From contig JAGQGA010000196.1 of NCBI GenBank assembly GCA_020432595.1, positions 1 through 8,706 on the forward strand: DNA of 8,706 nt. Reading direction: 5' to 3'. Under the pieces are notes generated by a model. That model did not search any database, had not been told where the DNA came from, and was given only the letters and a program-made list of their open reading frames with translations. The translations under genes and the position numbers were made by a program. Positions 1 to 8,608 of the stretch are shown here, piece by piece (the stretch's first letter is position 1; every line of letters begins with the position of its first letter). This DNA is from Anaerolineales bacterium. Lineage in GTDB: Bacteria; Chloroflexota; Anaerolineae; Promineifilales; Promineifilaceae.

Positions 1-66
1 CATCTCGCTCTCTTCGACAATGACATTTTGCGAGGCAAGAAAACATCTACCACCCCTCTCCCCCAC

Positions 67-103
67 AAAAAAAGGTAGGAGCATCTGCAAACACCCCTAC
101 CTT
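67..103 (-). terminator. Probable intrinsic terminator of the Asp-box propeller gene
   Basis: Read on the minus strand, an 8-bp stem (AAGGTAGG at 72-79 on the plus strand pairing with CCTACCTT at 96-103) encloses a 16-nt loop. It is followed directly by a T-run, seen as seven A residues at 67-73 on the plus strand, two of which belong to the stem. It lies about 40 bases beyond the stop codon of the minus-strand gene at 145-3297, the right place and orientation for a Rho-independent terminator. The stem is only moderately GC-rich and the loop is long, so strength is uncertain. The reverse orientation lacks a T-run, so a bidirectional terminator is unlikely. Confidence 0.6.
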
Positions 104-107
104 CTCT

Positions 108-134
108 AATCCTGTAAATCCTGTAAATCCTGTC
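108..134. repeat. Three tandem copies of a 9-bp unit, AATCCTGTA
   Basis: AATCCTGTA occurs at 108-116 and 117-125, and AATCCTGTC at 126-134, giving three head-to-tail copies with one terminal mismatch. The array sits between the stop codon of the propeller gene (ending at 145) and its probable terminator stem. It lies in the 3' untranslated region if that gene is transcribed to the terminator. It does not overlap a recognisable coding region. Function is unknown; a simple-sequence expansion or part of a larger dispersed intergenic repeat are both possible. Confidence 0.75.
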
Positions 135-144
135 TAAAAACGCC

Positions 145-3100
145 TTACCCAGCCACCAGCACCGAAGCGCCGGCCGCCTGCACCAGCTTGTTAAACTTCA
201 CCACATCCCCATCCAGCACCGCCTGAATTTGCGTCGCCTGCTCATCAATCCGGTCACACAGTTCGGCAAACACCATCTCTGCCCCCGATGTCGGTTTGTG
301 GTCGGCACTGTAGACCACCGGAGCCAGTTGTGCCAGCTTTGAGGCCAGCCGCGTGCCGTGGTTTAGCACCTGGGCACTGTTTGCCAGCTCCGTCACAATC
401 AGCGGATCCAAGGCATTTTTCAACGTTTTCTTCAGTGCTTCACCCGTTTCCTTCACGGCAGCGTTTCCTTCTCCCAATCGCTTTACCCAGCCATCCACCT
501 GCGCCTGCAAATCCGTTACCCGGTTAATGGTCGTGTTCACCGCCGACAGCTTATCCCGAATCGCCAGCAGCAAATCAAACTGCGCCTGGAAATCCTCCGC
601 CGTCGTGTCCACACGCGGGTCGGCCAGCACCGTAAACGACTGCGTTTGCGACCAGTCGCCCACCGTCAACCGCGCCGCGTAGCTGCCCGGCACCACAATC
701 GGCCCCAGCATTGTTGAGGCCGCCGGGTCTTTGCCCGCCATCTTCGTCGCCTCAGGGTAGCGCATATCCCAAATAAAGCGGTTCATACCAACGTGAGCCG
801 TCAAAAACAGCTTGTCCTCGGCATCTTCCTTGCTAAGTCCTTCTGGCTTCGTCGTGAAGGTGCGAATCTCCTTGCCTGCGCCATCCAGCAGCGTTAGCGA
901 CACCTCACCCGCTGGCTGTTCCTTCAAATGATAGGTAACAATCAACCCCTGCGGCGGATTTTCGCCAGCGTCCAAGAATTTACGCTCCATGGCTCCCTCT
1001 TCGGTCTTGCTTTCGTAAAAGGTTGCCAAATCGGTAAAGCTGGCGTTGTAGTTCTTGCCGGGGCTTCCCCCCATCCAGCCAGAAAACAGTTCGGGATGAG
1101 GCCGCACGGTGTCGCGGGGTTGGAAGAGATGGGCGGTGGCGGCCACTGCCTCATCGCTCATTTGGTGCAGCGGGGTCACATCATCCATAATCCAAAAAGA
1201 ACGGCCGTGGGTGCCAATCACCAAATCGTTGTTCTTGAGCACCATGTCATAAACCGGGGTCGCGGGCAGGTTAAGCTGGAGCGATGACCAGGACACGCCA
1301 TCGTCAAAGGACACATAGATGCCTATTTCCGTCCCGGCATAGAGCAGCCCCGCCCGCGCTGGGTCGGCGCGAATGACGCGGGTAAAGTCGTTGGCCGGAA
1401 TCCCGCCCACAATTTTTGTCCAGCTTTTGCCATAATCGTTGGTTTTATAGAGATACGGGGCGTAATCGTCGTTCTTGTGACGCGAGGCTGCCACGTAAAC
1501 GGTAGCCGCATCGTGGGGTGACTGCTCAATAATTTGCACCATGCTAAATTTGGGCAAATCAGATGGGGTAACATTGTGCCAATTTTGGCCGCCGTCGCGG
1601 GACACATGAATCATGCCATCATCAGAGCCAGCCCAGAAAACACCCGCCTCATGCTGCGATTCAACAAAGGCAAAAACGGTGGCGTAGGTTTCGGCTCCAA
1701 TGGAGTCCAGATTGATGGGGCCGCCCGTCTTTTTCAGGGTATCAGGGTCGGCATAGGTCAAATCGGGGCTGATTTCTTCCCACGTTTGCCCTTCATCCTG
1801 GGTTCGCAAAACCTTGTTGCTGCCCACATACAGCACGCCGGGGTCGTGGGGCGATAGCACGATGGGGTATGTCCAGTTAAAGCGGTATTTGTCCACTTCG
1901 GCACCATAGCCCCAGTTCACATCCGGCCAGTTGGCGATGAGGCGAATTTGCTTGAGGCGATGATCATACCGCTGTAGCGAACTGCCACCGCCGGGGGAAC
2001 TGCCGATAGCACCCACGTAGACGATGTTGGCATCATCGGGGCGCACGGCGATGTAGCCGCTTTCGCCCGTCCCCGCTGGATAGCAGTCGGCCCACATAAT
2101 CGCCCCGCGTTCACTCATGCTGGGCACCGAAATGCTGGAGTTGTCCTGCTGCGTGCCATAGACGCGGTAGGGGTACTGATTGTCCACGGCCAGATGGTAA
2201 AACTGAGCCGTGGGCTGGTTGAAAATGGTTGACCAGCTAAAGCCACCATTGTAGGAGATGTTGGCTCCGCCGTCGTTGCCCTGAATCATCCGGTTGGCGT
2301 TGTTGGGGTCAATCCAGAGGTCGTGGTCGTCGCCGTGGGGGGTGGTGATTTCGCTGAAGTTGTGGCCGCCGTCAATGGATTTCCACAGCTTGAAGTTGTT
2401 GACATAAACGGTGTTGGCATCCTGGGTGCAGGCGGTGAGGTGGGTGTAGTACCACGGCCGGCCGTGCATTTCCTTCGGATCGCTGGTTTTTTCCCAACTG
2501 TTGCCGTAATCGTCGGAGCGATAGATGCCGGGGTCGTTTTCGGCTTCGAGCATGGCCCAGACGCGCCCTGTTTGGGCAGGGGAAGCGGCCACGCCGATTT
2601 TGCCCAGCAGCCCTTTGGGCAGCCCCTTGTGGCTGCTGATGTTTTCCCAGGTGTCGCCGCCGTCCATGGAGCGGTAGAGGCCGCTATCGGGGCCACCGCT
2701 GGAGATTTGCCAGAAGTTGCGGTACGCCTCCCAGATGGTGGCGTAGATGACACGGGGGTTTTTGCGGTCAATGCTCAGGTCAACGGCACCCGCTTTGTCG
2801 CTGACAAACAGGACGTGTTCCCACGTTTTGCCGCCGTCTTTGGAACGATAAACGCCGCGTTCGCTGTTGCGGCCAAAGGCGTGGCCGAGGGCAGCGACAT
2901 AAACGAGATCGGGGTTTTGCGGGTGGGTGCGGACTTTGCCGATGTGGCGGGTGTCGGCCAGCCCCAAGTGGTGCCAGCTCTTGCCGGCGTCGGTGGATTT
3001 GTACACCCCGTCGCCGTGGGACACGTCAATGCGGATGGTGGTCTCGCCCGTTCCGGCAAAAATCACGTTGGGGTCAGAGTCGGCCACGGCCAACGCACCA

Positions 3101-3297
3101 ACGGCCGATGTGTTGAAGTAACCATCGGAGATACATTCCCAATAGGTGCCTGCGTCGGTGGTTTTCCACACGCCACCGGCGCAGCCGCCAAAGTAAAAGG
3201 TATTAGGGTTGTGGCGGTCGCCAGCCACGGTGACAACGCGCCCGCCGCGAAATGGGCCAATACAGCGCCATTTGAGTAAGCCATCAAACTTGGACAT
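145..3297 (-). CDS. Multi-Asp-box (BNR/sortilin-like) beta-propeller protein, glycosyl-hydrolase-like
   Basis: A 1050-residue protein made mainly of beta-propeller blades. About eleven Asp-box motifs (S/T-x-D-x-G-x-x-W type) are visible, for example near residues 46-53, 101-108, 152-159, 210-217, 261-268, 307-314, 499-506, 566-573, 619-626 and 663-670. Further family signatures are HGDDHDLWIDP near 321-331, GNDGG at 340-344 and GTHGRSFWIMDD near 695-706. This is the architecture of the large family usually annotated as WD40/YVTN/BNR-repeat or VPS10/sortilin-like proteins, distantly related to GH74 xyloglucanases. A C-terminal beta-sandwich-like segment (about 785-895, with GMNRFIWDMRYP and PGSYAARLTV) precedes a helical tail to 1040. 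No signal peptide is visible at the N-terminus, unlike many relatives, so the product may be cytoplasmic. Catalysis and substrate cannot be assigned. The ATG start is supported by AGGAGG (plus-strand 3303-3308) five bases upstream. The gene diverges from the M32 peptidase gene. Confidence 0.9.
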   Translation of the reverse strand: MSKFDGLLKWRCIGPFRGGRVVTVAGDRHNPNTFYFGGCAGGVWKTTDAGTYWECISDGYFNTSAVGALAVADSDPNVIFAGTGETTIRIDVSHGDGVYKSTDAGKSWHHLGLADTRHIGKVRTHPQNPDLVYVAALGHAFGRNSERGVYRSKDGGKTWEHVLFVSDKAGAVDLSIDRKNPRVIYATIWEAYRNFWQISSGGPDSGLYRSMDGGDTWENISSHKGLPKGLLGKIGVAASPAQTGRVWAMLEAENDPGIYRSDDYGNSWEKTSDPKEMHGRPWYYTHLTACTQDANTVYVNNFKLWKSIDGGHNFSEITTPHGDDHDLWIDPNNANRMIQGNDGGANISYNGGFSWSTIFNQPTAQFYHLAVDNQYPYRVYGTQQDNSSISVPSMSERGAIMWADCYPAGTGESGYIAVRPDDANIVYVGAIGSSPGGGSSLQRYDHRLKQIRLIANWPDVNWGYGAEVDKYRFNWTYPIVLSPHDPGVLYVGSNKVLRTQDEGQTWEEISPDLTYADPDTLKKTGGPINLDSIGAETYATVFAFVESQHEAGVFWAGSDDGMIHVSRDGGQNWHNVTPSDLPKFSMVQIIEQSPHDAATVYVAASRHKNDDYAPYLYKTNDYGKSWTKIVGGIPANDFTRVIRADPARAGLLYAGTEIGIYVSFDDGVSWSSLQLNLPATPVYDMVLKNNDLVIGTHGRSFWIMDDVTPLHQMSDEAVAATAHLFQPRDTVRPHPELFSGWMGGSPGKNYNASFTDLATFYESKTEEGAMERKFLDAGENPPQGLIVTYHLKEQPAGEVSLTLLDGAGKEIRTFTTKPEGLSKEDAEDKLFLTAHVGMNRFIWDMRYPEATKMAGKDPAASTMLGPIVVPGSYAARLTVGDWSQTQSFTVLADPRVDTTAEDFQAQFDLLLAIRDKLSAVNTTINRVTDLQAQVDGWVKRLGEGNAAVKETGEALKKTLKNALDPLIVTELANSAQVLNHGTRLASKLAQLAPVVYSADHKPTSGAEMVFAELCDRIDEQATQIQAVLDGDVVKFNKLVQAAGASVLVAG

Positions 3298-3454
3298 TCG
3301 TTCCTCCTTACGTGGGACAAGGGGTTAATAAAACGGCCGTCAAGGTGCGTGATGGGGTTCAACGTTTTGACAGCGTGTAAGGATAGGATAACATTTTGTT
3401 AGATAAACGCCTAATGAAAACGGCCGTTTGTAGGGCGATTCCACCAAATTGTCC

Positions 3455-3460
3455 TATAAT
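3455..3460 (+). promoter_or_regulatory. Candidate -10 box (TATAAT) for the M32 peptidase gene
   Basis: A perfect TATAAT lies 70 bases upstream of the peptidase start codon in the divergent intergenic region. No good -35 hexamer stands at 16-18 bases: the nearest TTG-type sequence, TTGTAG at 3428-3433, is 21 bases away. The box may therefore depend on an activator or a different sigma factor. Transcription starting around 3467 would place the inverted repeat at 3475-3508 inside the mRNA leader. A second A/T-rich hexamer, TATATT at 3467-3472, is an alternative. Confidence 0.45.
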
Positions 3461-3474
3461 TGCGCCTATATTTA

Positions 3475-3508
3475 AGAAGTTCAACTTCTTCTGAAAAGTT
3501 GAACTTCT
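3475..3508. promoter_or_regulatory. Perfect 13-bp inverted repeat / paired operator-like palindromes in the M32 peptidase leader
   Basis: The arms AGAAGTTCAACTT (3475-3487) and AAGTTGAACTTCT (3496-3508) are exact reverse complements separated by 8 bases. Each half is itself a palindrome: AGAAGTTCAACTTCT at 3475-3489 is a perfect odd palindrome, and AAAAGTTGAACTTCT at 3494-3508 is the same with one mismatch. Their centres are 19 bp apart, about two helical turns. The element lies just downstream of the TATAAT box and four bases before the purine-rich ribosome binding site at 3512-3520. It could be a double operator for a dimeric repressor, or an RNA hairpin controlling translation. No T-run follows, so a simple intrinsic terminator is unlikely. 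Confidence 0.65.
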
Positions 3509-3529
3509 GGTGAGAAAGGATATGCCGTT

Positions 3530-5035
3530 ATGGAGCAAAAATTAGCCGAACTGAAAGAGCGTCTGAGCGAAGTCAACGATTTGAACATGGCCGGAGCCGT
3601 ACTAGGCTGGGATCAGCAAACCCACATGCCGCCAGGGGGAGCAGCAGCGCGGGGACGACAAATGGCAACGCTGGGTCGCCTGTCACACGAAAAATTTACC
3701 GATGCCCGCATAGGCCAACTTTTAGATGACCTGCAAGCGTATGGGGAATCGCTGCCGTATGACAGCGATGATGCCAGCCTGATTCGGGTGGTGCGACAGC
3801 AGTATGAGCGGTTGATCAAGGTTCCTTCTAGCCTCCTATCACAAATTACCACCCACGCCTCAGAAAGCTACCAGGTGTGGGCCGAGGCACGGCCGGCCAA
3901 CGACTTTGCCAAAACACGCCCCTATCTGGAAAAAACGCTTGACTACAGCCGCCAAATGGCCGATTGCTTCCCCGGTTATGACCACATTGCCGACCCGCTG
4001 ATTGATTTTTCTGACCAGGGGATGAAGGCCACCGACATTCAGCGGGTGTTTGGCGAACTGCGTGAGCAGCTTGTGCCGCTGGTGCAGGCCATTGCCGAGC
4101 GGGAGCCGATTGACAACAGTTGTTTGCACCAGCCGTACCCAGAAGCGGCGCAGTTGGCCTTCGGAACGGCCGTTGCTACCACCTTTGGCTATGACTTCCA
4201 GCACGGCCGGCAGGACAAAACCCACCACCCTTTCGCCATCAAATTCAGCATCGGCGATGTCCGCATCACCACCCGCGTGGATGAAAACAACCTCGCCGAC
4301 TGCCTTTTTAGCACCCTGCATGAAGCCGGCCACGGCATGTATGAACAAGGCATCAGCATGGCACTGGAACAAACCACCCTCAACAACGGCACCTCGGCCG
4401 GGGTGCATGAAAGCCAGTCACGGCTGTGGGAAAATATCGTTGGGCGCAGCCGAGGCATGTGGTGCCATTATTACCCGCAGCTACAGGTGGCCTTCCCCAC
4501 TCAGCTTGGCAACGTCCCACTCGACACCTTCTATCGCGCCATCAACAAAGTCCAGCCCTCGCTAATTCGCACCGAAGCGGATGAAGTAACCTACAACCTC
4601 CACGTCATGATCCGCTTTGATTTAGAGTTGGCCCTACTGGAAGGCAAACTGGCAATCAAGGATTTGCCCGAAGCGTGGCACGCTCGCTACCAATCCGACC
4701 TGGGACTGCACGCCCCCAGCGACGTAGACGGCGTGCTGCAAGATGTCCATTGGTACGGCGGGCTGATTGGCGGTGTATTCCAAGGGTACACACTGGGCAA
4801 CATCCTCAGCGGGCTGTTTTATGACCAAGCCCTGCAGGCCCACCCCTCCATCCCCAACGAAATTGGCCAGGGACAGTTTGGCACGCTGCACAATTGGCTC
4901 ATCGAAAACATCTACCAGCACGGCAGCAAACTCACCGCCAACGAACTCATCGAGCGCGTCACCGGCGGCCCACTGCGGATTGAACCATACATGGCCTATC
5001 TGCGCGGTAAGTTTGGCGATCTTTATCAGTTGTGA
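3530..5035 (+). CDS. M32-family metallocarboxypeptidase (thermostable carboxypeptidase 1 type)
   Basis: This 501-residue protein has the usual length of peptidase family M32 (Taq carboxypeptidase), cytoplasmic zinc enzymes that remove C-terminal residues from peptides. The family motifs appear in order: HPF at 233-235, DVRITTR at 243-249, the zinc-binding HEAGH at 264-268, HESQSR at 293-298 (E294 is the expected third zinc ligand), IRTEADEVTYNLH at 346-358, and a GxLQDVHW-type motif at 401-408. All metal-binding and catalytic residues expected for an active enzyme are present. No signal peptide is seen. The ATG at 3530 is preceded by GAGAAAGGA at 3512-3520, a reasonable ribosome binding site nine bases away; an ATG at 3522 is out of frame. 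The likely role is peptide turnover. Regulation probably involves the inverted repeat in the leader. The next gene begins 12 bases after the stop and in the same frame. Confidence 0.95.
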   Translation: MEQKLAELKERLSEVNDLNMAGAVLGWDQQTHMPPGGAAARGRQMATLGRLSHEKFTDARIGQLLDDLQAYGESLPYDSDDASLIRVVRQQYERLIKVPSSLLSQITTHASESYQVWAEARPANDFAKTRPYLEKTLDYSRQMADCFPGYDHIADPLIDFSDQGMKATDIQRVFGELREQLVPLVQAIAEREPIDNSCLHQPYPEAAQLAFGTAVATTFGYDFQHGRQDKTHHPFAIKFSIGDVRITTRVDENNLADCLFSTLHEAGHGMYEQGISMALEQTTLNNGTSAGVHESQSRLWENIVGRSRGMWCHYYPQLQVAFPTQLGNVPLDTFYRAINKVQPSLIRTEADEVTYNLHVMIRFDLELALLEGKLAIKDLPEAWHARYQSDLGLHAPSDVDGVLQDVHWYGGLIGGVFQGYTLGNILSGLFYDQALQAHPSIPNEIGQGQFGTLHNWLIENIYQHGSKLTANELIERVTGGPLRIEPYMAYLRGKFGDLYQL

Positions 5036-5047
5036 ACTATAAACCTG

Positions 5048-5614
5048 ATGCAGGAGTTTGGAATCGTCTATCTACTCCCTGATGAAGTCAGTGTCTATCA
5101 CCGCAGCTTGCGGCATAAAATTGAAGATGCTTTCAATTTGGTTGGGCACCACGATCTACATGCACCATCGCATATTACACTGAAATATCGTTTTCAGGCG
5201 TTAAATATCCACGAGATAGATCACACTTTAGAGACGTTTAGCCTCTCACAGGCTAAAACCAAGTGGAACATAAAAGGATTTAACTTTTTTCAAAATGCTG
5301 GGGCTTTTGTTCTTTTTATGGATGTCGTGCCCTCAATAGCTGCCCGGCAAGCTCATAATCAATTGCTTGAAGCCTTAAAGCAGCTGGATTGGATGCAATG
5401 GAGTCCATTTGATAACGCAACGCTTCATTATCATATCACTTTGGCACATCAAGGACTAAACTCACAAAATTTCGACAAGGTGTGGTCTTTTTTGGGACAA
5501 ATCGACACGCCAGATTTTGAGTTGTTCTTCGATAATGTAGCACTGCTTCAAATAAACGAGGGAGTTCATACGGTTTGTAAAAAGTATTGGCTGTCAAACG
5601 ACACCATCAACTAG
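5048..5614 (+). CDS. 2'-5' RNA ligase / 2H phosphoesterase superfamily protein
   Basis: A 188-residue protein with the two histidine motifs that define the 2H superfamily: HITLKY at 42-47 and HITLAH at 129-134, about 85 residues apart as in the LigT/CPDase fold. In this superfamily the two HxTx motifs form one active site acting on 2',3'-cyclic or 2'-5' phosphodiester bonds in RNA or nucleotides. The actual substrate here is not deducible. It starts 12 bases after the stop of the M32 peptidase gene, with no terminator between, and is probably co-transcribed. The ATG lacks a clear Shine-Dalgarno sequence, which suggests translational coupling to the upstream gene. Hand-counted lines give about 38-47% GC against about 60% in the peptidase gene, so it may be a later arrival. 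The family call is firm from the paired motifs; the biological role is open. Confidence 0.85.
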   Translation: MQEFGIVYLLPDEVSVYHRSLRHKIEDAFNLVGHHDLHAPSHITLKYRFQALNIHEIDHTLETFSLSQAKTKWNIKGFNFFQNAGAFVLFMDVVPSIAARQAHNQLLEALKQLDWMQWSPFDNATLHYHITLAHQGLNSQNFDKVWSFLGQIDTPDFELFFDNVALLQINEGVHTVCKKYWLSNDTIN

Positions 5615-5644
5615 GCAATTAAATGGGCGGCATAATGTTATCGT

Positions 5645-6106
5645 TCAGCCGCGCTGCTTTTCCTCATCGGCTGGAGCAACTTGTTGTGCGACCACCCGCT
5701 GACTTTTGCTGTAAACAAACTCAGGATCAAGATCTATCCCTGACTCCCATTCTATGGTGTCAAATGATACACAAACTCGATTAAATGCTCTGCGCTCCTT
5801 GAGTTTTTGAAAAACACCAAAGCCCACTTTTTCAGGCAGTTGATGCGCTTCCGCGTAAATACGAAGAGCGGCTGTCAAGTATCGCCCGTAATCGTCACCC
5901 TGTGCCTTAAACCAAGCCATGACTTCGGGATCCACTTCCACCGTGACTTGCACTTTTGTCTGAGGCATTCGCCACTTGGCAGTGGCAAAAAACTTGTCCG
6001 TAAGTGGAGGAATGTCTGACGTATCAATCATATCGTCAGTCTGCATCAAGCCGTTCCAACTCATGCTTGCTAATGTTGGACTGGTTCTTTTGCTCATCCC
6101 AGTCAA
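5645..6106 (-). CDS. BrnA-type antitoxin domain fused to a DUF2442-like C-terminal half; probably a chimeric, frameshifted gene
   Basis: The longest open frame (TTG at 6106, 153 codons) contains a clear BrnA antitoxin region: DMIDTSDIPPL near 25-35, the AKWRMP segment near 43-48, and a ribbon-helix-helix-like part with VTVEVDPEVMAWFKAQG (54-70) and YLTAALRIYAEAH (76-88). BrnA proteins normally end near this point. Here about 60 residues follow: GVFQKLKERRAFNRV (97-111) and SFDTIEWESGIDLDPEFVY (114-132), which resemble the C-terminal half of DUF2442 domains. The junction lies near 5824-5839. Residues 1-22 of this frame do not look like BrnA. In the +1-related frame the same DNA reads as the BrnT N-terminus and ELERLDA of BrnA, so the TTG start is doubtful. 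Internal ATGs at 6064, 6046 or 6031 are plausible real starts; the one at 6031 lies just after the stop of the brnT-frame ORF. Whether the product is made or still binds DNA or toxin is unknown. The DUF2442 assignment is from recall and less certain than BrnA. Confidence 0.7.
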   Translation of the reverse strand: MTGMSKRTSPTLASMSWNGLMQTDDMIDTSDIPPLTDKFFATAKWRMPQTKVQVTVEVDPEVMAWFKAQGDDYGRYLTAALRIYAEAHQLPEKVGFGVFQKLKERRAFNRVCVSFDTIEWESGIDLDPEFVYSKSQRVVAQQVAPADEEKQRG

Positions 6107-6119
6107 ACTTCATAGGCAT
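6036..6119 (-). pseudogene. N-terminal fragment of a BrnT toxin gene, fused into brnA and ending in a frameshift
   Basis: On the minus strand, the ATG at 6113 (or the in-frame ATG at 6119) opens a frame reading MKFDWDEQKNQSNISKH, a good match to the start of BrnT ribonuclease toxins (pattern WDExKNxSNIxKHG). The next residues, ELERLDA, are the N-terminal part of a BrnA antitoxin. The frame then stops at TGA (6036-6038), while the rest of BrnA continues one frame over from TDDMIDTSD. About 75 residues of toxin body, including the catalytic C-terminal part, are missing. A deletion joining the 5' end of brnT to brnA, plus a small indel near 6041-6043, explains the arrangement. No toxin activity is expected. 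Confidence 0.7.
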
Positions 6120-6149
6120 AGTATATATCCAACGCTATTATGGTCACAA
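6120..6149 (-). promoter_or_regulatory. Candidate promoter of the brnT/brnA remnant, possibly giving a leaderless transcript
   Basis: On the minus strand TTGTGA (plus-strand 6144-6149) and TATACT (plus-strand 6120-6125) stand 18 bases apart, close to the sigma-70 consensus. The ATG of the BrnT-like fragment at 6113 begins seven bases after the -10 box, where transcription would be expected to start, and no Shine-Dalgarno sequence precedes it. Both facts suggest leaderless translation. BrnT/BrnA operons are normally autorepressed at such a promoter; no clear operator palindrome was identified here. Confidence 0.45.
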
Positions 6150-6187
6150 GCCCCATCACCAATTTCCCTATTGGGTAGCACAGACCA

Positions 6188-6196
6188 TGTTATAAT
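6188..6196 (+). promoter_or_regulatory. Extended -10 promoter element (TGTTATAAT) for ligA
   Basis: A TGn motif directly precedes a perfect TATAAT (6191-6196), the extended -10 form that needs little -35 contact. A weak TTGGGT at 6171-6176 is only 14 bases upstream. Transcription would start near 6203, giving a leader of about 57 bases before the ATG at 6260. AGGAG at 6213-6217 lies in that leader but is 42 bases from the ATG, so it does not obviously serve ligA. Confidence 0.6.
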
Positions 6197-6223
6197 CATA
6201 CCATCTTGATGCAGGAGAAATAA

Positions 6224-8287
<2,064 letters not shown>

Positions 8288-8368
8288 ATTGCATGTAAAA
8301 TCCAAAATTGTATATACACTCCACACACAAAAGATGTTAAAATGCGCTCTATAGAAGGTTTTATTTAG

Positions 8369-8608
8369 GAGGATCGGGTTGTTGACAAACTCAATTGGAA
8401 GCACCAAGTTGATCCAGAAGAAGTTGAGGAAGCCTTTTTTGGTCGTTCTCGAAAACTTCGCAAAGGAGAAGGTGAGAAGTATCTTTTGTATGGCCGTAGC
8501 TCAGATGGCCGATATTTATTCATAGTTTTTGTTTGGATAGAAAAACATGTTAAGGTCATTTCGGCACGCGACATGATTCCTGCCGAACGTCGCTATTTTG
8601 GCAAATGA
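8369..8608 (+). pseudogene. BrnT-like toxin gene lacking an ordinary start codon
   Basis: An open frame of about 79 codons (stop TGA at 8606-8608) encodes a small BrnT/RelE-fold-like toxin of the kind with PEEVEEAFFG near its start, KYLLYGRSSDGRYLFIVF in the middle and VISARDMIPAERRYFG at the end. The ISAR and AERRY elements are typical of BrnT-type ribonucleases. A perfect AGGAGG stands at 8367-8372, but no in-frame ATG, GTG or TTG follows at normal spacing; the in-frame codons there are GTT (8378 and 8381). An in-frame ATG at 8342 is cut off after eight codons by TAG (8366-8368), which overlaps the Shine-Dalgarno sequence. TTG codons at 8379 and 8382 are out of frame. The gene may be inactivated by mutation, may use a non-standard start, or may contain a base-calling error. 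The body of the protein looks undamaged. Confidence 0.65.

Noticed and set aside
2323..3279. A 318-codon open frame on the plus strand opposite the propeller gene
   Set aside because: Its translation is a low-complexity, valine/glycine-rich shadow of the minus-strand gene, produced by GC-rich codon bias. It has no ribosome binding site or family motif, while the opposite strand has clear Asp-box repeats.
3860..4408. A 182-codon open frame on the minus strand inside the M32 peptidase gene
   Set aside because: It lies antisense to the zinc-binding region of a gene with all M32 motifs and has no recognisable domain.
5616..5655. Possible integron attC-like site between the convergent 2H and brnA genes
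   Set aside because: GCGGC and GCCGC short arms are present, but the required GTTRRRY/RYYYAAC core boxes are not, and no integrase or cassette array is seen.
8342..8368. Eight-codon ORF as a regulatory leader peptide for the BrnT-like gene
   Set aside because: It is too short to support, has no ribosome binding site of its own, and is better explained as an in-frame ATG interrupted by a stop.
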